A DNA stretch of 36,004 bases from the NCBI GenBank assembly GCA_036505275.1, contig DASXTS010000443.1, positions 1 through 36,004 of the forward strand. The letters run 5' to 3'. Source of the stretch: DASXTS01 sp036505275. GTDB taxonomy: Bacteria > Actinomycetota > Actinomycetes > Mycobacteriales > Pseudonocardiaceae. Of this stretch, positions 14,234 to 22,956 are shown in pieces; within the stretch, counting starts at the first letter, position 1, and every line of letters starts with the position of its first letter. The position numbers and the translations under genes are program-made. The notes beneath the pieces are model-generated. The model had not been told where the DNA came from. It saw only the letters and a program-made list of their open reading frames with translations, and ran no database searches.

Positions 14234-14649
14234 GCACGGGCGACGGCAGCACCGGTCCGGGGCGCTGGATCTTCTCGATCGGGTCCAGGGCGCCGATCGA
14301 GATCCGGCTGGCCGGCTGGCTGCTGGTCGCCGGCGGCCTGCTGTTCGTGCTGGTGGACGTGCTGTGGTCGGCGACAGATGGCGGCGGGGGCGCGTTCCTG
14401 GTGTCGGTGCTGCAGCTCGTGATCGCCATCGGGGTGACCGGCGGGCTGCTGCGCGGCATGCGGTCCGCGCGCATCGTCGGCCTGCTCTTCGCGCTGACCG
14501 TGGCCTTCCTGCACATCCTGATCGCGTTGCAGTCGCTGCCGGTGTGGGTGCGGATCGTGGCCGGCGCCATCGCGGTGTCCCAGGTGTACGTGGCGGTGCT
14601 GCTGAACACCCGGCCGGCGCTGGAGCACACCGGCGGGGTGCGGCGATGA
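14230..14649 (+). CDS. Small membrane protein inside the his operon, function unknown
   Basis: 139 residues. After a short polar start (about 25 residues), four hydrophobic segments follow at roughly residues 30-47, 55-73, 82-101 and 105-126, with short charged loops. I see no catalytic motif and recognise no family. It overlaps hisF by ATGA on one side and hisI by ATGA on the other, so it is translationally locked into the operon. M. tuberculosis has hisF and hisI adjacent, from memory, so this is an added gene relative to that order. A link to histidine metabolism is only positional. Transporter-like function is not supported, as it is short and lacks transporter motifs. Confidence 0.8.
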   Translation: MSTGDGSTGPGRWIFSIGSRAPIEIRLAGWLLVAGGLLFVLVDVLWSATDGGGGAFLVSVLQLVIAIGVTGGLLRGMRSARIVGLLFALTVAFLHILIALQSLPVWVRIVAGAIAVSQVYVAVLLNTRPALEHTGGVRR

Positions 14650-14981
14650 GCCTCGACCCGGCGATCGCGGCTCGGCTCAAGCGCAATGCCGAGGGCCTGG
14701 TGTGCGCCGTCGCGCAGCAGCGCGGCACCGGCGAGGTGTTGATGGTCGCCTGGATGGACGACGAGGCGCTGCACCGCACCCTGACCACCGGGCGGGCGAC
14801 GTACTACTCGCGCAGCCGCGGGCAGCTGTGGGAGAAGGGTGAGACCTCCGGTCATACCCAGCTCGTGCATGAGGTGCGGCTGGACTGCGACGGCGACGCT
14901 GTGCTGCTCGTCGTGGAGCAGACCGGTCCGGCCTGCCACACGGGCAGCCGCACCTGCTTCGAGCGGGTCGTGAGCGGGTAG
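14646..14981 (+). CDS. hisI: Phosphoribosyl-AMP cyclohydrolase
   Basis: 111 residues, the single-domain cyclohydrolase without a fused HisE. It opens the adenine ring of PR-AMP. VLMVAWMDDEALHRTLTTGRATYYSRSRGQLWEKGETSGHTQ-type sequence is the family core, DCDGDAVLL holds metal-binding residues, and CHTGSRTCF carries the zinc cysteines. The ATG overlaps the preceding membrane-protein stop. It ends the his operon, 23 bases before the convergent TetR gene. hisG and hisE are not in this window. Confidence 0.96.
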   Translation: MSLDPAIAARLKRNAEGLVCAVAQQRGTGEVLMVAWMDDEALHRTLTTGRATYYSRSRGQLWEKGETSGHTQLVHEVRLDCDGDAVLLVVEQTGPACHTGSRTCFERVVSG

Positions 14982-15004
14982 CGGTCTGCTCAGAACTCCG
15001 CTGC

Positions 15005-15631
15005 TCACAGCTTCTCGGTGAGATAGCGCTGCAGGGTCGGGCCGATCGCCTCGGCCAGGGTGTCCGGGTCGGCCGAGGCCAGGGGTTCCAGCCGGATCAC
15101 ATACCGCACCATGGCCAGGCCAACGATCTGCGAGCCGCACAGCGCCGCCCGCATGTCCGGCTGGTCGATCCCCAGCCCGCGAGCCAGCCGGCCGAACAGC
15201 ACCTTGGTGATGAACTCGCGCATCATCCGGGCGGACTGCTCGTGGCTGCTCACCGAGCGGATCACCCCGATCAGCGCCCCGCCGCGGGTGCTGTCCCACA
15301 CGCCGAGAAACCGCCGGACGATGCGCTCGCCCAGCCCGTCCAGCCCGCTGGCGAGGAACTCGTCCACCAGCACGGTCGGGTCCACCGGGATCTGCATGGC
15401 CGCGGCGAACAGGCCCTCCTTGCCGCCGAACCAGTGGTTGACCATGGCGGCGTCCACCCCGGCCCGGCCGGCGATCGCACGCACGGTGGCGCCGTCGAAG
15501 CCCTGCTCGACGAACACCGCCCTGGCCGCGTCCAGCAGCGCGGCCCTGGTGTCCTCGCCGGCCGGCCGGCGGCCCCGGCGGCGACCCGCCGGGGGGCCGG
15601 TGTCCGCGGTGTCCGCGGTGTCCGCCGTCAC
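15005..15631 (-). CDS. TetR-family regulator of the ABC exporter
   Basis: 208 residues. The N-terminal helix-turn-helix is clear: TRAALLDAARAVFVEQGFDGATVRAIAGRAGVDAAMVNHWFGGKEGLF (read as segments around residues 28-75). A ligand-binding helical domain follows, with the DUF-type C-terminal dimerisation region typical of AcrR/TetR proteins. The first residues are a TAD repeat from a 9-bp DNA repeat (15600-15627) and are followed by a basic PAGRRRGRRPAGE stretch. GTG 15631 overlaps the permease stop (GTGA). As the last gene of a three-gene operon it probably represses that operon, and the palindrome at 17186-17203 is a candidate site. Confidence 0.9.
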   Translation of the reverse strand: MTADTADTADTGPPAGRRRGRRPAGEDTRAALLDAARAVFVEQGFDGATVRAIAGRAGVDAAMVNHWFGGKEGLFAAAMQIPVDPTVLVDEFLASGLDGLGERIVRRFLGVWDSTRGGALIGVIRSVSSHEQSARMMREFITKVLFGRLARGLGIDQPDMRAALCGSQIVGLAMVRYVIRLEPLASADPDTLAEAIGPTLQRYLTEKL

Positions 15632-16361
15632 GCGGTGCGTCGCCGCAGGGTGCCGGAGCCGACGGCGAGCGCCACCAGCACGCAGCCGCCGATCACCACG
15701 AGGTCGCGCCACACCCCGCCCTCGACGGTGGCCGAGCCGGTGAGCGTCTGCATGGCGTCCACCGCGTAGCGCAGCGGCATCACCCGGCTCAGGGCGTCCA
15801 ACCAGCCGGCCATCTGCCCGGTCGGCACGATCAGCCCGCACAGCAGGATCTGCGGCAGGGCCACCGCCGGCAGGAACTGGACGGCCTGGAACTCCGTCGT
15901 GGCCAGCGACGACAGGCCGAGGCCGAGGGCGCTGCCGAGCAGCGCGTTGGCCAGCGCCACCAGCACCAGCACCGGCACCGAGGCCGGCTCGTCCATGCCG
16001 AGCAGCCAGAGCGCCACAGCGGTGGCCACGCAGGCCTGCACGGTGGCGAGCACGGCGAACGCCAGCGCGTACCCCAGCACCAGGTCGGCCTTGCCGAGCG
16101 GGGTGGTGAGCAGCCGCTCCAGCGTGCCGCTGATCCGTTCCCGGACCATGGCCACGCTGGTCACCAGGAACATGGTGATGAACGGGAACACCCCGAGCAT
16201 CGCCGGCGCGAGCCGCTGGAAGACCATCGGCGCGTCGCCGAACAGCTCGGAGAACAGCCACAGCAGCACGCACGGCACCACGATCACCAATGCCAGCGTG
16301 CGGTGGTCGCGGCGCAGTTGGGTGCCCACCCGCAGCGCCGTCGCCATCGTCAGCCGCGGGT

Positions 16362-16365
<4 letters not shown>
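15628..16365 (-). CDS. ABC-2 type transporter permease
   Basis: 245 residues. After RRDHRTLALVIVVPCVLLWLFSELFG (first membrane segment) the protein has six hydrophobic segments. MVRERISGTLERLLTTPLGKADLVLGYALAF is the cytoplasmic stretch conserved in ABC-2 exporters such as the DrrB and YhhJ types. The LQILL-like LPQILLCGLIVPTGQMAGWLDALSRVMPLRYAVDAMQ near the end is also characteristic. The ATG overlaps the ATPase stop (ATGA). The substrate is not evident; drug or lipid export is a family-level guess. Confidence 0.92.
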
Positions 16366-17078
<713 letters not shown>

Positions 17079-17148
17079 GCGCTGCCCCGCCCTAGTTATG
17101 CGGCGCCGGCCACCCCGCGAGGATGTGGAATTTCCCCAGTCTTACGGG

Positions 17149-17165
17149 GACGATGTCACATCGTC
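17149..17165. promoter_or_regulatory. Perfect 17-bp palindrome in the ABC/trpE divergent region
   Basis: GACGATGT-C-ACATCGTC, arms of eight bases around one base. It lies 71 bases upstream of the ATPase start and 102 bases upstream of trpE. It may be a regulator site; the binding protein is unknown. Confidence 0.5.
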
Positions 17166-17185
17166 GCAGTGGGTACCGGCGCTTG

Positions 17186-17203
17186 TTTCAACGGACGTTG
17201 AAA
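17186..17203. promoter_or_regulatory. Perfect 18-bp palindrome, candidate TetR operator
   Basis: TTTCAACG-GA-CGTTGAAA, arms of eight bases around two. Size and symmetry suit a TetR dimer, and a TetR gene closes the neighbouring ABC operon. It lies 107 bases upstream of the ATPase start and 63 bases upstream of trpE, so it could also influence trpE. Confidence 0.6.
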
Positions 17204-17266
17204 AGATACGCCGTGCCACGGGTGGCGGTCAACGCACCGGCCGGTGGCCAGGCACAATTGTGTCCC

Positions 17267-18841
17267 GTGATCGGGACGGCGTACCGCACCAGGCGAGAGC
17301 ACGGCGCCATCGGCCTTGGCCGGATCGCCCCGACGCGGGACGAGTTCCGCCGGCTGGCGGCCGACCGGCGGGTGATCCCGGTGGTGCGGCGGCTGCTCGC
17401 CGACGGGGAGACCCCGCTCGGGGTGTACCGCAAGCTCGCCGACAACCAGGCCGGCACGTTCCTGCTGGAGTCGGCGGAGAATGGCCGGTCGTGGTCGCGC
17501 TGGTCGTTCGTCGGGGTGCACAGCGCGGCCGCGCTGACCGAGGTGGCCGGCAAGGTGACGTGGACCGGCACGCCGCCGGTCGGGCTGCCCGCGGTGGACC
17601 AACCGTATGACGGCAATCCCCTCCAGGCGCTGGACGAGACCCTGCGCGCGCTGCGCACCGATCCGCTGCCCGAACTGCCCCCGCTGCACGGCGGCATGGT
17701 CGGCTACATCGGGTACGACGCGGTGCGCCGGCTGGAGCGGCTGCCCACGCTGGCCGAGGACGACCTGCGGCTACCCGAGCTGGTGATGCTGCTGGCCACC
17801 GACCTGGCGGCGCTGGACCACCACGAGGGCGTGATCACGCTCATTGCCAACGCGGTGAACTGGGACAACACCGACGAGCGGGTGGACGCCGCGTACGACA
17901 ACGCGGTGGCCAGGTTGGAGGCGATGACCGCGCGGCTGTGCACGCCCGCGCCGGCCTCGGCCGCGGTGTTCCAGCGGCCGGAGCCGGCCTTCGCCCGCCG
18001 CACGCCGTCGGAGGGCTTCCACGCGGCTGTGCTCGCGGCCAAGGAGCAGATCATGGCCGGCGAGGCGTTCCAGGTGGTGCTGTCCCAGCGCTTCCAGATG
18101 AGCACCGACGCCGACGCGCTGGACATCTACCGCGTGCTGCGTACATCCAATCCCAGCCCCTACATGTACCTGCTGCGGCTGGACGACGGTCGACAACGGT
18201 TCGACATCGTGGGCTCATCGCCGGAGTCGCTGGTCACCGTGCGGGACGGGCGGGCGACCACGCACCCGATCGCCGGCACCCGCTGGCGCGGCGAGACCGA
18301 CGTCGACGACGAGCTGCTGGAGAAGGACCTGCTGGCCGACGAGAAGGAGCGGGCCGAGCACCTCATGCTGGTCGACCTCGGCCGCAACGACCTCGGCCGG
18401 GTGTGCCTGCCGGGCACCGTCCGGGTGATCGACTTCTACCGCGTCGAGCGGTACAGCCACGTCATGCACATCGTCTCAACGGTGACCGGCGAGCTGGCCC
18501 CCGGCCGCACCGCGTTCGACGCGGTGACCGCGTGCTTTCCGGCCGGCACCCTGTCCGGCGCGCCGAAGCCGAGGGCGATGGAGATCATCGAGGAGCTGGA
18601 GCCGACCCGCCGCGGGCTCTACGGCGGGGTGGTCGGCTACCTGGACTTCGCCGGGGACGCGGACACCGCCATTGCAATCCGCACCGCGCTGATCCGCGAC
18701 GGGGTGGCGTACGTGCAGGCCGGTGCCGGCATCGTGGCCGACTCCGACCCGCGGTACGAGGACACCGAGTGCCTGAACAAGGCGAGCGCCGTGCTCAGGG
18801 CGGTGGCCACCGCGCAGACCCTGCGGCTGGCGGCCGGCTGA
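17267..18841 (+). CDS. trpE: Anthranilate synthase component I
   Basis: 524 residues. The chorismate-using subunit makes anthranilate. The N-terminal domain has FLLESAENGRSWSRWSFVG, with the tryptophan-feedback LLES motif. The catalytic chorismate domain has GEAFQVVLSQRF, PIAGTRWRG, LVDLGRNDLGRVC, MHIVSTVTGEL, FPAGTLSGAPK and YVQAGAGIVADSDP. I chose GTG 17267 because CACAAT stands eight bases upstream and the family core (PTRDEFRRLAADRRVIPV) starts soon after. The frame is open to 17123, but that would cover the palindromes and has no similarity to TrpE. The amidotransferase gene trpG is not here. The stop and the next ATG share a base (TGATG). Confidence 0.95.
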   Translation: MIGTAYRTRREHGAIGLGRIAPTRDEFRRLAADRRVIPVVRRLLADGETPLGVYRKLADNQAGTFLLESAENGRSWSRWSFVGVHSAAALTEVAGKVTWTGTPPVGLPAVDQPYDGNPLQALDETLRALRTDPLPELPPLHGGMVGYIGYDAVRRLERLPTLAEDDLRLPELVMLLATDLAALDHHEGVITLIANAVNWDNTDERVDAAYDNAVARLEAMTARLCTPAPASAAVFQRPEPAFARRTPSEGFHAAVLAAKEQIMAGEAFQVVLSQRFQMSTDADALDIYRVLRTSNPSPYMYLLRLDDGRQRFDIVGSSPESLVTVRDGRATTHPIAGTRWRGETDVDDELLEKDLLADEKERAEHLMLVDLGRNDLGRVCLPGTVRVIDFYRVERYSHVMHIVSTVTGELAPGRTAFDAVTACFPAGTLSGAPKPRAMEIIEELEPTRRGLYGGVVGYLDFAGDADTAIAIRTALIRDGVAYVQAGAGIVADSDPRYEDTECLNKASAVLRAVATAQTLRLAAG

Positions 18842-19251
18842 TGCGCGCCCTCTGGGCGGTCGCGGGGCTGCTGGCCGGCGCGGCCGTGCTGCTCTGGGTC
18901 GGCGCCTACCGCGGTGGCGGCCCCGGACACTCCGCGCTCGCCGTGCTGGCCCTCGCCATGATCGCGGCCGTGCTGGCGACCGGGGGCCTGGTCCGCCGCC
19001 TGCTCGCAACCGCGGTGGCGGCCGTCGGCGTGGTGACGGTGCTCGTCGCACGCGGCGGCGCGCCGCTGCCGGCCGCCCTTGGCGTGATCGCGGCCGCCGC
19101 ACTGCTCGCCGCCGGCGTGCTGCTGGCCACGTTCGGTCACCGCATGCCGCGGATGGGCTCCAGTTATCGCGCCGGCCGCGCGGCGGCCGGACCCGCGGGC
19201 GAACGGAGCATGTGGGAGGAGCTGGACGCCGGCCGCGACCCGACCGGCTGA
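18841..19251 (+). CDS. Tryptophan-operon-associated membrane protein
   Basis: 136 residues with four hydrophobic segments at about residues 3-22, 31-48, 53-68 and 75-96. A polar tail follows, carrying MPRMGSSYR and ending WEELDAGRDPTG. Position between trpE and trpC, size, and the C-terminal W-x-x-LD-x-G-x-DPT motif match the actinobacterial Trp_oprn_chp family (Rv1610 in M. tuberculosis). Its role is unknown. It is coupled to trpE by TGATG. There are 81 bases before trpC, with a TAGCAT box at 19292-19297 that may be a second promoter. Confidence 0.9.
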   Translation: MRALWAVAGLLAGAAVLLWVGAYRGGGPGHSALAVLALAMIAAVLATGGLVRRLLATAVAAVGVVTVLVARGGAPLPAALGVIAAAALLAAGVLLATFGHRMPRMGSSYRAGRAAAGPAGERSMWEELDAGRDPTG

Positions 19252-19332
19252 CGCGGTCACCCCGGTGAAGTGGCCGGCCCGCCATGAGGGTTAGCATCGG
19301 CCAGCGACCCGGGTAGCGGGAAGGGGTACGGC

Positions 19333-20142
19333 TTGAGCGTCCTGGAGTCCATCCTGCAAGGGGTGCGCGCCGACCTAGCCGACCGCGAGCGCAGCGTCTC
19401 GTTCGACGAGATGAAGGAGCGCGCCGCGCGGGCTCCGGCACCCCGCGACGCGATGGCCGCCCTGCGCGGCCCCGGCATCGGCGTGATCGCCGAGATCAAG
19501 CGGAGCAGCCCGTCGCGAGGTGCGCTTGCGGTGATCGACGACCCCGGCTGGCTGGCCGGCGAGTACGCCGCCGGCGGCGCCAGGCTGATCAGCGTGCTCA
19601 CCGAGCGGCGCCGCTTCGGCGGCTCGCTGGCCGACCTGGACGCCGTCCGTGCCGCCGTCGACCTGCCGGTGCTGCGCAAGGACTTCGTGGTGCACCCGTA
19701 CCAGGTGCACGAGGCCCGCGCGCACGGCGCCGACGTGGTGCTGCTGATCGTGGCCGCGCTGGAGCAGGCCGCGCTGGCGTCGCTGCTCGACCGGGTGGAG
19801 TCGCTCGGCATGACCGCGCTGGTCGAAGTGCACACCGAGGAGGAGGCCGACCGTGCTCTGGAGGCGGGCGCCAAGCTTGTCGGGGTGAACGCCCGCGATC
19901 TGCACACCCTCGAGGTGGACCGGGACGTGTTCGGTCGGATCGCACCGGGGCTGCCCAACGAGGTGCTGCGGGTGGCCGAGTCAGGCGTGCGCGGCACCGC
20001 CGACCTGCTCACCTACGCCGGTGCCGGCGCCGACGCCGTTCTGGTCGGCGAGGGCCTGGTGACCAGCGGCGACCCGCGCACCATGGTGGCCGAGCTGGTC
20101 ACCGCCGGCTCGCACCCGGCGTGCCCCAAGCCCACCCGCTGA
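19333..20142 (+). CDS. trpC: Indole-3-glycerol-phosphate synthase
   Basis: 269 residues, a beta/alpha barrel that closes the indole ring. GVIAEIKRSSPSRGAL, LPVLRKDFVVHPYQVHEARAHGADVVLLIVAAL-type sequence, ALVEVHTEEEADRAL and LVGVNARDL contain the catalytic Lys and Glu residues, and VAESGVRG binds phosphate. The start is a TTG with AAGGGG six bases upstream, and LESILQGVRADLADRE is the standard beginning. The stop shares a base with the trpB ATG (TGATG). There is no fused TrpF domain. Confidence 0.95.
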   Translation: MSVLESILQGVRADLADRERSVSFDEMKERAARAPAPRDAMAALRGPGIGVIAEIKRSSPSRGALAVIDDPGWLAGEYAAGGARLISVLTERRRFGGSLADLDAVRAAVDLPVLRKDFVVHPYQVHEARAHGADVVLLIVAALEQAALASLLDRVESLGMTALVEVHTEEEADRALEAGAKLVGVNARDLHTLEVDRDVFGRIAPGLPNEVLRVAESGVRGTADLLTYAGAGADAVLVGEGLVTSGDPRTMVAELVTAGSHPACPKPTR

Positions 20143-21383
20143 TGGCCGATCTGCCGGCGGCCAGCGCGGGCGTGGTCGAGCGAAGCGGGCACGAGCCGGA
20201 CGAGCACGGCCACTTCGGCCGCTACGGCGGGCGGTTCGTGCCGGAGGCGCTGATCGCCGCGCTGGACGAGCTCACCGCGCACTACGAGAAGGCCCGTACC
20301 GACCCGGAGTTCCTCGCCGAGCTCGACCGTCTGCAGCGGGACTACGCCGGCCGCCCGTCGCCGCTGACCGACGCCACCCGGCTCGCCGGGCACGCCGGCG
20401 GCGCGCGCATCCTGCTCAAGCGCGAAGACCTCAACCACACCGGCTCGCACAAGATCAACAACGTGCTGGGCCAGGCGCTGCTCACCCGCCGGATGGGCAA
20501 GCGCCGGGTGATCGCTGAGACCGGCGCCGGGCAGCACGGGGTGGCCACCGCGACCGCGTGCGCCCTGCTCGGCCTGGACTGCGTGGTGTACATGGGGGAG
20601 GAGGACACCCGGCGGCAGGCCCTGAACGTGGCGAGAATGCGGCTGCTCGGGGCCGAGGTGATCCCGGTGGGCACCGGATCGCGCACGCTCAAGGACGCCA
20701 TCAACGAGGCGCTGCGGGACTGGGTCACCAATGTCGACAGCACCCACTACCTGCTCGGCACGGTGGCCGGCCCGCACCCGTTCCCGGTGATGGTGCGCGA
20801 CCTGCAGCGGGTGATCGGCCTGGAGGCCCGCCAGCAGACCCTGGACCTCATCGGGCGGTTGCCGGACGCGGTCGCGGCCTGCGTCGGCGGCGGCTCCAAC
20901 GCCATCGGCATCTTCCATGCCTTCCTGGACGACCCCGGCGTGCGGCTGTGCGGGTACGAGGCGGCCGGCGAGGGCATCGCCACCGGCCGGCACGCCGCGA
21001 CACTGACCGAGGGTTCGCCGGGCGCACTGCACGGCGCGCTGTCCTACCTGCTGCAGGACTCCGACGGCCAGACCATCGAGGCGCACTCGATCTCCGCCGG
21101 CCTGGACTACCCCGGAGTCGGCCCGGAGCACTCCTACCTCAAGGACACCGGCCGGGCGGAGTACCACGCGGTCACCGACGCCGAAGCGATGGACGCGTTC
21201 CGGCTGCTCTGCCGCGCCGAGGGCATCATCCCGGCCATCGAGTCGGCGCATGCCATCGCCGGCGCGGTGTCCCTCGGCCGGGAGCTCGGGCCGTCCGGGG
21301 TCATTCTGGTGAACCTGTCCGGCCGCGGCGACAAGGACGTGGACACCGCGGCCAGGTGGTTCGGCGTGCTGGACGCCTCGTGA
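20142..21383 (+). CDS. trpB: Tryptophan synthase beta subunit
   Basis: 413 residues. This PLP enzyme joins indole and serine. GHFGRYGGRFVPEAL opens the domain. LKREDLNHTGSHKINN carries the PLP lysine, AETGAGQHGVA the catalytic Glu region, GEEDTRRQALNVARM follows, and CVGGGSNAIG is the phosphate loop. GLDYPGVGPEH and LSGRGDKD lie in the C-terminal part. ATG 20142 is coupled to trpC; an in-frame ATG at 20121 lies inside trpC. The stop overlaps the trpA GTG (GTGA), as expected for subunits of one complex. Confidence 0.97.
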   Translation: MADLPAASAGVVERSGHEPDEHGHFGRYGGRFVPEALIAALDELTAHYEKARTDPEFLAELDRLQRDYAGRPSPLTDATRLAGHAGGARILLKREDLNHTGSHKINNVLGQALLTRRMGKRRVIAETGAGQHGVATATACALLGLDCVVYMGEEDTRRQALNVARMRLLGAEVIPVGTGSRTLKDAINEALRDWVTNVDSTHYLLGTVAGPHPFPVMVRDLQRVIGLEARQQTLDLIGRLPDAVAACVGGGSNAIGIFHAFLDDPGVRLCGYEAAGEGIATGRHAATLTEGSPGALHGALSYLLQDSDGQTIEAHSISAGLDYPGVGPEHSYLKDTGRAEYHAVTDAEAMDAFRLLCRAEGIIPAIESAHAIAGAVSLGRELGPSGVILVNLSGRGDKDVDTAARWFGVLDAS

Positions 21384-22198
21384 CCGCGCGGCTCGAGCCC
21401 CTGTTCGACGCGTGCCGCTCGCAGGCACGGGCCGCGCTGATCGGCTATCTGCCGGCCGGTTTCCCCACCGTGGACGGCTCGGTGGCCGCCCTGCGGGTGA
21501 TGCTGGACGCCGGCTGCGACCTGGTCGAGGTCGGCATCCCGTACTCGGACCCGGTGCTGGACGGCCCCACCATCCAGGCCGCGGCGACCGCCGCGCTGCG
21601 CGGCGGGGTGAAGCTGCGGGACGTCTTCTCCGTCGTGGAGGCGGTCGCCGCGGCTGGCGGCCGGGCCGTGGTGATGACCTACTGGAACCCGGTGTACCGC
21701 TACGGCGTGCGGTCCTTCGCCCGCGACCTGGCCGCCGCCGGCGGCCTTGGGGTGATCACCCCCGACCTGGTGCCGGACGAGGCCGCCGACTGGCTGGCCG
21801 CCGCGGACGCCACCGACCTGGACCGGATCTTCCTCGTCGCGCCGTCGTCGACGCCGGCCCGGATCGCCCTGACCGCGGCCGCCTGCCGTGGCTTCCTCTA
21901 CGCCGCCTCCACGATGGGCGTGACCGGCGCCCGCGACGCGGTCAGCGACGCCGCCCCCGCCCTGGTGGCCCGCATCCGCGAGCATGCCCCCACGGTCCCG
22001 GTCGGCGTTGGCATCGGCGTCCGTTCCGGCGCCCAGGCCGCCCAGGTGGCCTCCTTCGCCGACGCCGTGATCGTCGGCTCGGCCTTCGTCACCGCGGCGT
22101 CCTCCGGCGAGCCCGCAATTCGCGCGCTGGCGGCTGACCTCGCCGCCGGTGTCCGCCGCGCCGTTGGTGTGCCTCCAAGTACCGCCATTGGGTGGTAG
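21380..22198 (+). CDS. trpA: Tryptophan synthase alpha subunit
   Basis: 272 residues. It cleaves indoleglycerol phosphate and passes indole to TrpB. The catalytic Glu lies in DLVEVGIPYSDPVLDGPTIQAA together with the conserved Asp-Pro segment. MTYWNPVYRYG, GVITPDLVPDEA, FLVAPSSTPARI, GFLYAASTMGVTG and VGVGIGVRSGAQAAQ are the barrel landmarks. GTG 21380 overlaps the trpB stop. It is the last gene of the trp cluster, followed by a small hairpin at 22262-22280. Confidence 0.96.
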   Translation: MTARLEPLFDACRSQARAALIGYLPAGFPTVDGSVAALRVMLDAGCDLVEVGIPYSDPVLDGPTIQAAATAALRGGVKLRDVFSVVEAVAAAGGRAVVMTYWNPVYRYGVRSFARDLAAAGGLGVITPDLVPDEAADWLAAADATDLDRIFLVAPSSTPARIALTAAACRGFLYAASTMGVTGARDAVSDAAPALVARIREHAPTVPVGVGIGVRSGAQAAQVASFADAVIVGSAFVTAASSGEPAIRALAADLAAGVRRAVGVPPSTAIGW

Positions 22199-22261
22199 TT
22201 GGGCCTTTAACGACAGCCATTCCGGGGGTCGACGCGGGCTACGCCGGAACTGTCGGTGCCC

Positions 22262-22280
22262 GCCGGCACACTCTGCCGGC
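22262..22280 (+). terminator. Possible terminator hairpin after trpA
   Basis: GCCGGCA (22262-22268) and TGCCGGC (22274-22280) form a 7-bp GC-rich stem around CACTC. No T-run follows. It lies in the 152-base gap between trpA and the Uma2 gene; I see no other clear signal there apart from the AGGAGGT ribosome binding site (22338-22344). Confidence 0.4.
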
Positions 22281-22350
22281 ATGGGGGATCTCTCGTGTCA
22301 CACTGAGCATCAGCGGACGGTGACGCCCGCCGCGCAGGAGGTAGCCGATC

Positions 22351-22914
22351 ATGGCTGTACCGGCCGACGCATTCCCATGGCACCCGGGACCGTGGACGTT
22401 GGACGAGGTCATCGCGCTGCCGGAGGACAACGGCCAGCGCGTCGAGCTCATCGACGGGACGCTGGTCGTGAGCCCGTCACCGACGCCGACGCATCAACGG
22501 GTGCTGCAACTGCTGATTGTGGCGTTGCTGAACACTGTTCCTCCGGAGCTCGAGGTTCTGCCTGGCGTCAACGCGGTGCTTGGTCAACAGCGACGGCTGC
22601 TCATACCAGATCTGGTCGTCACCAATCGGCCAGGGCACACCGACCTGTACTTCACCGGCGACCAGATCGTGCTGGCCGCGGAGATCCTCTCGCCGTCCAC
22701 CCGGGCCTACGACCGCATCCTGAAGCGGCAGCTCTACGCCGAGGCCGGGATCGGGTACTACCTGGTGGTCGACCCGGCGCCGGCCACGCCGCCGTTGGCG
22801 ACCCTGCTGCGGCTGGACGGCGAAGACTACCGCGAGGACGTCCGCAGCACCGACGGGCTGCTGCGGATCGAGCGCCCGTTCCCGATCGAGGTGGACCTCG
22901 GCGCCGGGCGCTGA
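22351..22914 (+). CDS. Uma2-family (DUF820) restriction-endonuclease-fold protein
   Basis: 187 residues. WTLDEVIALPEDNGQRVELIDGTLVVSPSPTPTHQRVL is the usual Uma2 opening. IPDLVV and AEILSPSTRAYDRILKRQLYAEAGIGYYLVVDP hold the acidic residues and Lys of a PD-(D/E)XK site (Glu in RVELIDG, Asp in PDLVV, Glu in AEILSPS, Lys in ILKR). Such proteins are common in many copies in actinobacteria and cyanobacteria. Their biological role is not established. It has a strong AGGAGGT seven bases before ATG 22351. It is an extra gene between trpA and lgt compared with mycobacteria, so a later insertion is likely. Confidence 0.9.
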   Translation: MAVPADAFPWHPGPWTLDEVIALPEDNGQRVELIDGTLVVSPSPTPTHQRVLQLLIVALLNTVPPELEVLPGVNAVLGQQRRLLIPDLVVTNRPGHTDLYFTGDQIVLAAEILSPSTRAYDRILKRQLYAEAGIGYYLVVDPAPATPPLATLLRLDGEDYREDVRSTDGLLRIERPFPIEVDLGAGR

Positions 22915-22944
22915 CCGTCCAGCAACGGCGCGGCGGCACACCGA

Positions 22945-22956
22945 TACGGTGTCGGG
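22945..22956 (+). promoter_or_regulatory. -10-like box of a leaderless start (lgt)
   Basis: TACGGT (22945-22950), six bases, GTG 22957. No Shine-Dalgarno sequence precedes the GTG. Confidence 0.5.

Noticed and set aside
17079..17266. Tryptophan attenuator leader before trpE
   Set aside because: No short frame with adjacent Trp codons and no set of alternative hairpins could be seen. The palindromes look like protein sites, and the trpE start looks leaderless or nearly so.
17123..17266. Upstream extension of trpE to ATG 17123
   Set aside because: The extra 48 residues have no TrpE character and would cover both palindromes and the -10-like box.
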